The translations under genes and the position numbers were made by a program. Below the pieces are notes generated by a model. The model searched no databases. It saw only the letters and a list, made by a program, of their open reading frames with translations, and was not told where the DNA came from. From Spironucleus salmonicida (lineage: Eukaryota; Fornicata; Diplomonadida; Hexamitidae), in the NCBI GenBank assembly GCA_000497125.2, contig CM035318.1, positions 1,608,001 to 1,672,000 of the forward strand: 64,000 bases of DNA, written 5' to 3'. The stretch's first letter is position 1. Each line of letters begins with the position of its first letter. Positions 24,750-36,266 of this stretch are shown here, piece by piece.

Positions 24750-26417
24750 ATGAATGACTTTAACAAAACTGCAGAAGATTTATTGATGTCTTAGTTTTTA
24801 TAATAACGAAATAATTAGCAGATATCTGATGATTAAAAATTCCTTATGTCTCAATTTTAAAGAATACAAGCATCTAAACTAGAATAGCAAGTTTAATATC
24901 ATAATAATGAAAAGATTGCCACATTCAATAAAACACCCTCACCAAAGAAATTATCAGGCAATGAATAATTTTAACCATTTTCTCCATCCAATGATTTTGA
25001 TTAAACTAATGATTTCGATGAGTCTGCTATAAGTAATTCTACGCCAAAATTACTGTCATAAGATCCACCAAAATCGGTATAGAGGAATACTACAGTAAAA
25101 GAGGTTAAAGATATTTTATAATTACTAGGAATAGATCATAAAGAAAATGCACAATAAAATTTGTAGATATAAGATGAATAAATTTTAAAAATTGTGAATA
25201 TAGTAACTTAGTAAAGTACAAATACTATTATTAATGAGTTTAAATAATTATAAAAATAAATGGAATTAATTTAAACAAAACCAAATTAAGCTGTAGTAAA
25301 AGAATCTTATGATGAAAAATAAATTAAGTACTCAATTAGTAATATACAATCATAGTTAGTGGATTTAAAGAAAGATATTAACAGTAAATATGATGAAAGA
25401 ATATTAATGCAACTACTTAAGCTAAATTCTCCACAGATAGTAGCCTAAAAATAATGGTAGCAAAAAGAAACAGTTGAGGATAATAACCTAAATACTATTC
25501 AATAAACATAGTAAGAATATAAATCCGATGCATCTGTGAAAAGTATATTTATTGATTAGAAAAGTAAAAATCAGATTATGACTGAAATAGAAACAGAAAA
25601 TATAGAGTCACAGAAAAGTATATAACAGATAAAAAGGCTTAAATAATAAATTTAACGAGAGGATCATCTAAAACATAGAAAAGAAAGACCTAAAGAAGCA
25701 TTAAAACTCAAAAAATAACATGGAGATAAAATTAATGTTATCCATTACGTTCAGGAAGTGGAACGAAAATCACATAAATTAGAAAGAAGTTCATCTAACA
25801 TAAAAGAAAAATAAATAAAACATAAATCTAGAGAAACTCTCATTATTAATGATTTAGAAAGGACTTGTTAACTAAAAATGAGAGATGTAGGAATTTAATA
25901 ATTTTAATAGAAGTCTAATGATTATAAAATTGTTTAGGTGAAACAATTGTAAGATTAACCAAGAAAATCATAAATTTAGCAATAGACGTCATTATATTAA
26001 TAGACATCTCCATAGCAAACATAAACAAATGTATAATTTTCTGAAAATAAATCTTTAGCCTATTAGGAAAATCTGAATAAACCTAATCATAATAATTAGT
26101 AAAGATAGCAATAATAATAATTTAATCCTTTAATAATATCAACTGTTAAGAATTTCTCAAAATTAAATGTCTAACCAATATAAAATACTTAGTCTACGCC
26201 TCAAATTACTTCCTTTGGTGAGATTTATCCAAATTATGATAAAGATACTGCATAAAAGTATGAAAAGGATGGCCATGGTATAGGAGCATGGGAAAATTCT
26301 GCATATTCAAACTGGAATTTATCATCTTTATATAAATCTGAATTTTCTGATATGTCAGAAGGTGAAATGAGGCAAAATTTTGCCCATGTCACAAAATTTC
26401 CAATAAAGCATCAGTGA
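24750..26417 (+). CDS. Q-rich, mostly disordered protein, 555 aa
   Basis: The frame of 556 codons opens with MNDFNKTAEDLLMSQFLQQR and is rich in Gln, Lys, Ser and Asp, with long regions lacking hydrophobic residues and several short coiled coils (residues about 120-330). The last 80 residues look folded: FGEIYPNYDKDTAQKYEKDG, GIGAWENSAYSNWNLS. No catalytic motif is seen. Many Gln codons are TAA/TAG in tandem. Its stop lies 9 bases from that of the convergent HECT gene. Confidence 0.7.
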
Positions 26418-26426
26418 AAAATTATT

Positions 26427-28673
26427 TCATTAAAGGCCAAAGCCTTCACAAAACTAAATAGTTAGAATCAGTTTTTACTATAATATTTCATAAGATGAAT
26501 ATTCCGGAATCATAAGGATGCCGAAACAAGTATGACTAGTAGGCAATCTTTCATCTCCGTCTCCATTTTTATGAATTTCGAATTTTGTTTTTGCAAGTCC
26601 TCCTGCCGGAGCTCTTCTTGAACCAAATACAAAAGCACAAAAGTCACTTTTCTATTGATTTGTAAATTGTGATGTAATATCCCAAAAATTTTAAATTAAC
26701 ACAGAGGATGAAGAATAAGGTGCCTGATATTTAGCTATTTTTTTAAGTGCCTCAAAGTTTAATATTTCTTCTCCACAAAGTGCAGAATATAAATCTTATG
26801 CTGAAAGCAAGGATACTGAGGCAGAATCTGTTATTTAATTGAATCCTTATTACAAAGCATCAAATTATTTTTAAATAGATGTATTAAGTTCATACTCTAC
26901 TCTTAACTTGATAAAATTTTATTTATTTTCTTATGAAACTAACTCAAATGCATTCTCTTTAAGAGAAATTTCAATCAATGACTCGTTACTCTCTTCTCTT
27001 ACTATAAAATCAATTAAAAAAATTTAATCTAAATTCTCATCTTGATATTAATCTATCTACTTAATTGACTAATAAAGCTAAGAGTCCAAATCTCGCAAAT
27101 CTTCAAAAACTGTTTCTTGATTTAATAATTTTTTGTAAAAGAAAAATGGGAAATGATTATAAATTATAACACCATTTATTAAGGCTAAGCCTAAAATAAC
27201 ACCTACTATATAGTAATATAAGAAAAGTTCTTCATCTTCTAGCCCAGGAAATTTATTAATATAATAAATATTATCTTCTGGGTATAACTTGAATAGATTA
27301 AATTTCTCATCAAATAACTACTCAGTAAGTAGCTAAAAGAATTCATTGCTTAATCCTCCTGCATCAATACCTTCTTCTCCCTCAAAAACTACTTTAATTG
27401 GTAATCTTAATAAAGCTCTAGCATCAAATGAAGTATAATCTTTATGTCTAGTCTATATATAATCAATTGTATCTTCTACTATTTTACTTCTTCTCACTGT
27501 AATTTTTGATAAATGAGGTAATTAAAAAGTAATATCATATTTTATTATTTGCATTTTTGTACCAGGGTTTAAAATAAATGGATATTATAATAGAGTAAAC
27601 ATGTCAACAGAATATTAAATATTTTCTCGTTGGCGAATCATTAGTTAAATAGGTATTGGTAATATTTCTAAATTTGTATAATCTAAGCTATGTCGCTTTT
27701 GAAGCCAAAAATCTGTATCTGGTGTAATATTATAACTATTTGAATTAATGTAATCGTTATACATTAATTTTATTATTCTTTTAATTTCATTATCATAGTC
27801 TGTAATAGAAATTTTACTCAATAGTTTATATATAAATTAAAGTGTTGATAGAACACTAATAACTTCTTATTTGAAAGGTAATAAATCGATAATGCTAACA
27901 TTATGTCTTGGCCTATCTGCAACTGATAATTTAATAGAAATATAATGATTACATGCATAAATGACTGAATCTAAACTAGAAAGGTTGCCCATATTTATGA
28001 ATTCTTATTCTAATATATTTTAAAAATCTACTAAATTATCTTCTTTTGTGTTTTGTAATACTTTAGAAATGAAAAGTATTGGTTAATGATTTCTTAGTAA
28101 TAAACATTCGGGAAGTCTAAATATTTTATGTAATACACACGGGGAAATAGATATTTTATCCTCCATAGAATATTAAATATTTTCGATAAACATATAATCT
28201 AGCAAAACTTGAATAAAATCTGTAAACTAACCTTTCATCTCTACTATTTTTGATTCTCCTAGAAAAGGTATAAACTGATCTCTTTCCGTTTTCAGTAATG
28301 TAATGAAAAATTATTAGTTAAAATTAATATCACCAAGAAAGTATTCCAAATTTTAGCCGTTTTATATATTTCCAGTAATTGATTATTATATTAAATTTAA
28401 ATCTGCATTTAATGATATGTGAACTTCATTTATTGGTGGAGCTACCCAAGCATCTTATATAGATTGATGTTGGTTTAGTGCCTTAAAAATTCCAGAAAGC
28501 CTCATTAAAGATGGAAAACAAAGTGCAATTCGTCCTACTTTATTAACAGCATCCTTTGCATGATGTGAAATACCACTTACTTCTTAGTAGCTTTAGCTAG
28601 ATTTGCAATATGGATTACTACAGAATTATTATTAGCATCCATATTGTAGTTACTATTCTACTAACAATTCCAT
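26427..28673 (-). CDS. HECT E3 ubiquitin ligase with AZUL zinc finger (UBE3A-like), 748 aa
   Basis: The C-terminal third is a full HECT domain: [38 protein letters not shown], then [16 protein letters not shown] and the catalytic segment [18 protein letters not shown] with the thioester Cys, ending CEGFGLQ. The first 55 residues contain C-x4-C-x4-C ([15 protein letters not shown]) and a later Cys in ALCFPS, spaced like the AZUL finger that marks UBE3A/E6-AP. AZUL plus HECT with a helical middle is the UBE3A plan; 748 residues is slightly shorter than the human protein. It would transfer ubiquitin to substrates. TAA/TAG supply many Gln, three in a row inside the AZUL finger. Confidence 0.9.
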
Positions 28674-28713
28674 AATTAAAAAGTATAATATCTATAATAA
28701 TATATAATATTAC

Positions 28714-30051
28714 TCACTTAATTAGAAGACCTTTCTATCTTTTAACTAGATAATCTTTCAACGCTTTATCTACTTTTTTTTCTGTTTACTCTATCTTATC
28801 ATATTTTTTGACATAGTAATCTTTTAACTATCTGTTGATTGTAGGTTCAAATTCCCTGTCCGGCTCAATCATATAAAGAGGATCTGTTCCAGCTACTTTT
28901 TTATAATATTTCGCCTTTTCTTATTAATCAAATTTTTATTTTGCTCTCTATTAACTTTACGAATTAACTTACTTTTCAAATTCAATAAAAACATCATTTG
29001 ATGACTAAATAGCAGTAAATTTTGTACAACTATCCTTAATAATCTATTAATATTAAACAGCATCCCTATTTTTCGACTACACTCTTTACTTCTAATTTCT
29101 AATTGTAGTCTGTGGCTACTACTTAATCCTACTTTCATTAATAATCGATGATCTAGGTACAGTTTTTAATTAGTTAATAATAAGATTGCTTTTTAATGGT
29201 TAGTTATACTACTGTAGTGTTATAGATTTAATATTAAAATTCTTGGTCTATGTTTCCAATTTCTCTAACGCAGATAGAATATCGTTATCAGATTCTAAAT
29301 CTAAATCATTTAAACCTAATTAAACTTCAGCTAGATTATCAATTTAAGCCTTTTATTATTATTACTCGATAAAACTGATTCCAATTGTAACAGATTTTCT
29401 TTTTAAATCAACTGGTTTTTATTTTATTGGAGAATTTTGAGGTTTTCTTGTTTATGCTGAAGATGATCTAAATCTTTTGAAATAATGTGAATTGTCAAAT
29501 ACATCATCATGGGGTGCCTTGTAAATATTCTCAGATAATTTTTTAGCTGAATTGTCCAATTACTATTGCTTAAATAAGTCAAAATTAGTAGGGTAAGATT
29601 ACTATATATTATTTGCAAGTAGTTTTTGCTTATTTGCTTAACTTGAAGAACCCACAGAAGATGCTCGAGCAAACACTGTAGAAGACACAGGTCTCTTTTT
29701 TTTCTAAGCTATAGCATTAGGTACTAATTATATGTCATACATTTTTTATTATTGCAAATATTATAATTTCTGATCTTATAGTTGTTGTTTAAGTTTTTGT
29801 GTTTCGACGTAACTATTACCTTATTTTTAACTTATAGATTATGAACGCCCAATTATATGAGGTTTTTAATTAATGTTTTGTTTAATTTATGGTTTTTGTT
29901 AAACTAATTGATTTTATTGTTTAATTTGGACAACTGCCAAAGATTAGTTAAATCCAGGTTAAATAATATTTTTATTTTATAATTAAAATGATATTTATGG
30001 TCTTCCTTTTGTCATATAAGATGCCTAAGAAATTGATCTTTATGTTTTCAT
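28714..30051 (-). CDS. Hypothetical Q-rich protein, 445 aa
   Basis: ATG (30049-30051) to TGA (28714-28716). The N-terminal 150 residues are basic and very rich in Gln (many TAA/TAG codons), the middle has acidic helices (EVQLGLNDLDLESDNDILS) and the last 120 residues are lysine-rich coiled coil (KKVAGTDPLYMIEPDREFEP then KIEQTEKKVDKALKDYL). It begins MKTQRSISQASYMTKGRP. No known domain is recognised. Upstream is a 112-base spacer that separates it from cassette copy 1. Confidence 0.7.
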
Positions 30052-30163
30052 TTTTACAAAAATATTGCGGAATTATTATTATATTATATAAAATTTGTAT
30101 ATATCATTAAAATTTAATTACTGTCAAATTTTGTATACTTATATTGATTAATCTATTCTTACT

Positions 30164-31142
30164 CGTTGTCCTTACTATACTTGGCCTTCACAAAGCCCTC
30201 GTCTTCGGTGCTAAGCTGGGTGAAGAAGTTAGCGACATATCCGGTGCTCAGAGGACCTATCATAACAGGGTGGGTTCGGTTTGGCAATATCTGCTGCTGC
30301 ACTGCATGACATTTGAGAGCACCGAACCTGATGCCGTTCCTCTGCGTCACCACGAAGTTGCCCACCTCCTCGAGCGCGGGAAGTGTCTCTGCAAAAACAG
30401 ATACTGGGGCTCCCGAGTTGGCAATGGGAATGAAGGCCTTCACCGCGGGGAGGGGGCGCGATTTAGCGGCGATGATGATGCTGTCGAAGGCAAATTTCTT
30501 ATCGGAGAAGTCCGCATAACAGAGCATGGGTACTAGGTCTGCCTTCTGCACATTATGCAGCTTCCCGTCCACTATGCACAGCCTGCTCACGCGGCCCAGG
30601 GCGGTGCCGTTAACCCCGTAGTATGCCAGTCTTCTCTCTACCCAGAAGATAAAGTCGAGGTCCAGCTCCTTGGTGATTGTGTCGCTAGTGATCATCGGCA
30701 CCTCGCTTGTGAATATCTGCTTGCTGTTGGGGTCTGGAAACACGCCCAAGTTGTCCAAGAACTGGTCGTCCTGGCTCAAGAACCGCCACAGGTTGCAGTG
30801 GAATACCACCGGCGTGGTGGGCCATCTAGCGCCGTCCTCGTGAGCAGCCCTATGGGGTAGCAGGTTGCAGTCGATCAGGGTGTCCTTCAGCTAGCTGGCG
30901 GAGTGGTCTCCTGCGCACAGCACACTACTCTGAGAGTTGTGTGGGATGTTCGAGTTTTTGATAAAGTCGACGAATAGCTGCTTAATGTTAGCCTGGAGAT
31001 CGCGCAACTTCACCGCGTCAAACTCGCTCCCAATGAGCTTGATGAGATCAACACACTCCTACTCGAAGTCGCACTTGACGTTTTGCTTTAAGGGGTCTAT
31101 CTGAAGCTTCTCGCATACCGCACCTACCACGACGCCATCGAA
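30164..31142 (-). repeat. GC-rich cassette, copy 1 (979 bp)
   Basis: A block of 979 bases, far richer in GC than anything around it, is repeated almost exactly at 46410-47388 in the same orientation. Both edges are sharp: identity starts at CGTTGTCC and stops after CCATCGAA, with unrelated AT-rich DNA outside. The minus strand is open across the whole block and encodes about 326 residues (for example VVFHCNLWRFLSQDDQF, DFIFWVERRLAYYGVNGTAL, GPLSTGYVANFFTQLS), including TAG codons read as Gln, so it uses the host code. Here no ATG start is seen ahead of the block, so this copy looks promoterless or partial. I do not recognise the protein, and see no terminal repeats or target-site duplication. 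Confidence 0.85.
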
Positions 31143-31485
31143 CTTGTGAAGTGATTTAGATTTTGCAAACTTGAAGAAAATGAAATCAATAAATTTGCAC
31201 AAATAATATTTTTAATAAAATTTGATTGCCAATCCAAAATCAATAACGTATAATTATATAATAATTATGTTATTATTCATAATACATTTAAACAGGTTTT
31301 AAGAAGCATATTTGAACACTAGTGGAATTGGGATATAAATATATTTTTGATGTTTTAAATATATTAATAATATTAATTAGTAGGGATAAAAGATTTTACA
31401 ACAACAATAATCTATTATAATAAAATATAATGCAAATAATTTCATATTATATTGTATAAAATAATATAATATCAGGTATAAAATA
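31143..31485. other. Spacer after cassette copy 1
   Basis: About 340 bases of AT-rich DNA lead to the SANT gene. The last 60 bases hold tracts such as TTATATTGTATAAAATAATATAA that resemble sequences ahead of other start codons. No gene is visible. Confidence 0.4.
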
Positions 31486-31989
31486 ATGAGCAAACGTGCA
31501 AGAAAATCTAATTGGTCTTAAGAAGAAAATGATCTATTCATTACTGCATTGCAGTAGTATGGTAGATAAAATTACTAACAAATCCATCAATTTTTATGTG
31601 ATAACTATGATAATTTTGATAGGGATGTGAAAGAAGTAAAGAAAAAAGTATATAATTTTTTATAGGATAACATTTTATAATAAATTTAGCAAGATATTCA
31701 TTTATAAGTAGGTTATTCATTACTATGCACTTATAAGTAAAGAAATCCTATTAGTGGTGAATCTGATATGAATCTGCGGCATTTAATTCAATTTTTAAAC
31801 ACAGATTATTCTACATTAATGACAAACTACTAAAAGCTAAGAACTAAAATGGACAATTTTGAGAAAATATTAAACACTATATTGCATATTTGCAATGATA
31901 TTAATATAGACCCTTGGGATTTTGGATAGGTTCTGGAAGACCAGACTTATATTAGAATCTTAGAATCTTTTTATTAATCAATTTAATGA
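31486..31989 (+). CDS. SANT/Myb-domain protein, 167 aa
   Basis: The protein begins MSKRARKSNWSQEENDLFIT; NWSQEENDLFITALQQYGRQ followed by NYQQIHQFL fits one SANT/Myb repeat (W-x-EE-x3-L, G in the turn, I in helix 3). Such domains bind DNA or histone tails. The rest is helical with KKKVYNFLQDNILQ and MDNFEKILNTILHICNDI. Only one repeat is seen, so it may be a chromatin-complex subunit more than a classical transcription factor. Frame is 168 codons with TGA stop; the next gene starts 44 bases on. Confidence 0.65.
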
Positions 31990-32033
31990 TATTTTGGGTT
32001 ATTATATTATTGTCTTAATATATTTTTATATTA

Positions 32034-32996
32034 ATGAATGAAAAGCAATCATATCAATCAGCTATTTTTCTGGCCACTTAATCTATAGAAAATTTCGAAG
32101 GATATTTCAAGAATATTCCTGACATTGAATAAGCGATACATTCTATGTTTAATATTTCAGAAAACTAAAACGAATCTATTTCGGATATCTTTCTGAGCTC
32201 TAAATAAAAATCGACCATGCTTCAGTCCAGTCTTGATAATTCGTTTTCTATTAAAACATAGAAGCTGCATATAGAGCTTCCTACAAGCATCCCATCTTCG
32301 CCGTTTGTATCCACTCCAAAATTACTAGATTTTGACTCACAGTTGTCAGCTACATTTTCATACTAAAAGGCAAGCCCAACTGGCATCAGACTTGGATCTC
32401 CTGCCCGAAAGCTTGCTCGTAACGCGAATCTACGTCAGGAGGTCGATAATGCGACACGCCAGATTCACGTTAGTGGGCTGCAGCGACAAATCGAGTAGCT
32501 TAAGGTTTAAATGATTTAAATTAAATCTAATATTACCAAAAAAGATTAGGCCCTCGAACTTCTCAAAGTGCAGGGTTAGACAATTAAAAAACAGGGTGTA
32601 AGATAATCAGAAAATTGTAATAAATAGCAAGAGTAGATGAACAAGCAAATGAATGTGGTTAAGAAATTAGAAGAAATGCGAAACCATATTCATCATACGA
32701 TTTGTTCACTTGGAAATTCACACCCAGAGTATACTGTTTTTGTAAAAGGAAAGTGGATATATGACTAAGCTTAGTCACTTTTTTCTTAACTTTTGGATAT
32801 ATGTGATTCTAAAATTTACGATGCATCAAAATTTGCTTGTTTAAATATGCAGCAGCAAGTTTTGGAAGTTTAAGCTGATATTGAGCCACATTTGTATAAA
32901 AATTAATAACTGAGAGATGATTTTAGCCAGAAAGAGCAATTACTACAGGAACTAAAATTACAATATCATAACTGTATAATGAATCAATATAAATGA
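32034..32996 (+). CDS. Hypothetical coiled-coil protein, 320 aa
   Basis: A frame of 321 codons (MNEKQSYQSAIFLATQSIEN at the start). Residues about 60-110 are Ser/Pro-rich (LPTSIPSSPFVSTPKL). Codons from about 32220 to 32500 are clearly GC-richer than the rest, coding a basic coiled coil (GIRLGSPARKLARNANLRQE). A second helical part follows (QMNKQMNVVKKLEEMRNH). The compositional shift within one gene echoes the GC-rich blocks elsewhere. No family recognised. Stop is 9 bases from the convergent gene's stop. Confidence 0.7.
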
Positions 32997-33005
32997 ACGA
33001 ATTTT

Positions 33006-33959
33006 TCACTTCCCAGTTAGTAATAAATCTCCATTTTAAAGTTACCTTACATCTATTTCCTTCTATTTATAATTATTCAATATTTACATGAAAATTTAGT
33101 TTTTATTTTCAGTAATTTCTGAAAATTTCATACTCTCTCCTTTATTTATTACAAATTAATCATTTAAATTAGTTGAAAATGCTAATGGATTATCAATAGT
33201 ATCAAGGGACTAGAAATTATCTTAAATACTATCATTATCTTCATATTACGAATTCTAAATAATCATACTTAAAAATTCTTCTTCAATTTACTCACTGATT
33301 TACTCAATATATTTTTACCAGTTGCAATCGTGAAGGATATTGGGTTCTTTTGGTTCTAGCGTTAAGTTTAAAAAATTTTGATTTTAAAAATCTAATTATA
33401 TTATTATTTTATCATCAAATTAAAGTTTCGTAGATATTTATTTTTTCTTTATAACTGTAAATCCAGATTCAGTTACTTAATCATCTGTAAGCTATAATTT
33501 GGAAATTTGTTGGTCAAATAAATCTTGCCCATGACGGGCAATCATATCATGATCAACTAATTCATTATTTTAATCAATATCCATTGATGGTAATTCAAAA
33601 TTATAAATCTCTTCAATATCATGTCCTTATCTAATTTCATCATCTGAAACTATAACTTCTGAAAGCTCATTAGTTAGAAGGATATCTAATGCTTCAAATT
33701 CTTTATGTAAGAACACAGTTTTATTTTAAATAGATTTGCTTAATGATATATTAACATCTGGCAATGAAAGGCGTTTTCCAGGCGAGACTTTGGAAAGAGG
33801 AGTTTTAGGCATATCTGTTGATGAAATGAATTTAGCAAATAATCTTGATGATAATTCATGCTATTTTATCCCAGCTCCTAATAGTGCGAGTAATTATTAT
33901 AACGCTAGTTATTAATTATTTTTAAGATCGGATAATATTTATTGAAGATTATTATTCAT
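33006..33959 (-). CDS. Hypothetical acidic protein, 317 aa
   Basis: ATG (33957-33959) to TGA (33006-33008), 318 codons. N-terminus MNNNLQQILSDLKNNQQLAL is helical; a short basic Ser/Pro patch follows (STDMPKTPLSKVSPGKRLS), which could be a phosphorylation or nuclear-localisation site. The rest is acidic with repeats of the type IYNFELPSMDIDQNN and EPKEPNILHDCNWQKYIEQ. It looks disordered with short helices. Function unknown. Confidence 0.7.
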
Positions 33960-34062
33960 TTGCAATTATAATTTTTTTAATATACAATATAATAATTATT
34001 TGTGATTAGAGTATGTATTTATAAATTAATATATAAATTAGTAATATGTTTTCTCCGCTTAA

Positions 34063-36216
34063 ATGTAAGCCAAATTACTATTATAGTAAAATGAAGATGC
34101 TAACGTAATTAACAATAAAATTCTACAAAAATATGATAATAAACTGTTTAATAATATTATTGTCGTGCCGAAGGAGAAAGTGGACCCCGCCGAGGTTGAA
34201 ATAGCGATTGGTGGGGAGCAGCGCGCCGACTATGAACATGCAGAGGAGAAAGACGCATGGCACACAGAAGATAACCTCCCAAACGTCATTGTCGTGCCGA
34301 AGGAGAAAGTGGACCCCGCCGAGGTTGAAATAGCGATTGGTGGGGAGCAGCGCGCCGACTATGAACATGCAGAGGAGAAAGACGCATGGCACACAGAAGA
34401 TAACCTCCCAAACGTCATTGTCGTGCCGAAGGAGAAAGTGGACCCCGCCGAGGTTGAAATAGCGATTGGTGGGGAGCAGCGCGCCGACTATGAACATGCA
34501 GAGGAGAAAGACGCATGGCACACAGAAGATAACCTCCCAAACGTCATTGTCGTGCCGAAGGAGAAAGTGGACCCCGCCGAGGTTGAAATAGCGATTGGTG
34601 GGGAGCAGCGCGCCGACTATGAACATGCAGAGGAGAAAGACGCATGGCACACAGAAGATAACCTCCCAAACGTCATTGTCGTGCCGAAGGAGAAAGTGGA
34701 CCCCGCCGAGGTTGAAATAGCGATTGGTGGGGAGCAGCGCGCCGACTATGAACATGCAGAGGAGAAAGACGCATGGCACACAGAAGATAACCTCCCAAAC
34801 GTCATTGTCGTGCCGAAGGAGAAAGTGGACCCCGCCGAGGTTGAAATAGCGATTGGTGGGGAGCAGCGCGCCGACTATGAACATGCAGAGGAGAAAGACG
34901 CATGGCACACAGAAGATAACCTCCCAAACGTCATTGTCGTGCCGAAGGAGAAAGTGGACCCCGCCGAGGTTGAAATAGCGATTGGTGGGGAGCAGCGCGC
35001 CGACTATGAACATGCAGAGGAGAAAGACGCATGGCACACAGAAGATAACCTCCCAAACGTCATTGTCGTGCCGAAGGAGAAAGTGGACCCCGCCGAGGTT
35101 GAAATAGCGATTGGTGGGGAGCAGCGCGCCGACTATGAACATGCAGAGGAGAAAGACGCATGGCACACAGAAGATAACCTCCCAAACGTCATTGTCGTGC
35201 CGAAGGAGAAAGTGGACCCCGCCGAGGTTGAAATAGCGATTGGTGGGGAGCAGCGCGCCGACTATGAACATGCAGAGGAGAAAGACGCATGGCACACAGA
35301 AGATAACCTCCCAAACGTCATTGTCGTGCCGTCAACTTAAGTTGACGGCGACGACATAGATTGTATTAATAGGTATTAAAATATTGAGGTTTATGATTCT
35401 ATAAGTATTGACAGTAACCATTGTTAAAATATAGATTTCAATTATTAAAATATATTTGAATAAGAAAATGCTGATTTTTAAGTAAAGACCATAATCAACT
35501 AAAGTCCGTCAGTCAATTTATCTTAAAATTAGAACTCTCTATAATTTGAAGTTGAATATATTTAGTAATTCTAGACGGCTATTAATGATGAAGATTTAGT
35601 CGATACAAATTTAGAAGATTTAGATGATGCTGTATTACGAACATAGTCACAGTCTTCTAAATTATAAGTATCTTACATATCTACTTAATAAAGAAAGTAA
35701 ACATTATCGTAATCATTGAGACCTTCTTATTAAGTTAAGTATGCTAAAATATCACCAGCAAGATATTAGTTACATGAAATAGTTACAAGAAAACATGCTA
35801 AAAAAACAATAGATGATCAAGATTTATTATTAAAAGAGCTTTAAAAAGAATTATAGACACCAAAGAATTAGACACGCAGAGTATAATTTTTAGATATTAG
35901 TGATAAGAATCATGCATTAGCGGAAGAATTAGTACCAAAGGTAAATTTTTAAGATAGATATGCTTATATCATTGAAGGAGATAAAATATTTTAAAAAAAG
36001 AAGAGACATGCTGAAATTGAGAGATAAATAAGGAAGAAAGATTATTAAAGTAGTCATTAAAGTAATTATTGTAGATAAAATATTAGTTCAAATAATGTTT
36101 CTACTGATGCAAATGGATATTAATATTTACAAGTTAGTAAGCTTGTTAGAGAGATAATTAATGCTCCATTAATAGTCCCAAAAGGAAAAACTTAAGATGA
36201 ATGTGTAGGAGAGTGA
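34063..36216 (+). CDS. Repeat protein with nine identical 43-residue units, 717 aa
   Basis: The host-code frame starts at ATG 34063 (context GCTTAAATG; MQAKLLLQQNEDAN) and ends at TGA 36214-36216. Residues about 33-424 are nine perfect copies of a 43-residue acidic unit (KEKVDPAEVEIAIGG, then EQRADYEHAEEKDAWHTEDN, then LPNVIVVP). After the array come 293 AT-rich, Q/K-rich residues with helices (HAKKTIDDQDLLLKELQKEL). Flanking AT-rich coding sequence continues in the same frame on both sides, which is what identifies the coding frame among several open ones. Function unknown; the array could be a spacer or a binding platform. Confidence 0.75.
34159..35331 (+). repeat. GC-rich tandem array, 9 x 129 bp
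   Basis: Nine units of 129 bases plus a 12-base partial unit (ATTGTCGTGCCG) lie head to tail and I see no base difference between them. The GC content is much higher than that of the surrounding gene. A unit length divisible by three lets the array grow or shrink without breaking the frame. Perfect identity implies recent expansion or active homogenisation. Confidence 0.95.
35329..35348. repeat. 20-bp perfect palindrome at the array edge
   Basis: CCGTCAACTT followed by AAGTTGACGG forms a perfect 20-base palindrome exactly where the 129-bp array ends. A looser match extends outward (GTCGTG on the left, CGACGAC on the right with one extra base), making about 16-17 paired positions per arm. It is inside the coding frame. 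Confidence 0.8.
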
Positions 36217-36266
36217 ATATATTATTATGATATTATATTATGTTATTATCAAAATTTTGTATTAAA

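Noticed and set aside
30144-30860. Plus-strand ORFs inside cassette copy 1 (and the same ones in copy 2)
   Set aside because: Short shadows of the minus-strand frame, which alone spans the whole cassette and joins the intact gene at copy 2.
30164-31142. Cassette as a classical transposon or LTR element
   Set aside because: I find no terminal inverted or direct repeats, no target-site duplication and no transposase, integrase or polymerase motif. Origin left open.
34123-35295. Antisense 390-residue open frame across the 129-bp array (CVFLLCMFIVGALLPTNRYF repeats)
   Set aside because: It is the mirror of the plus-strand array. The plus frame connects with coding sequence on both sides; the antisense frame does not.
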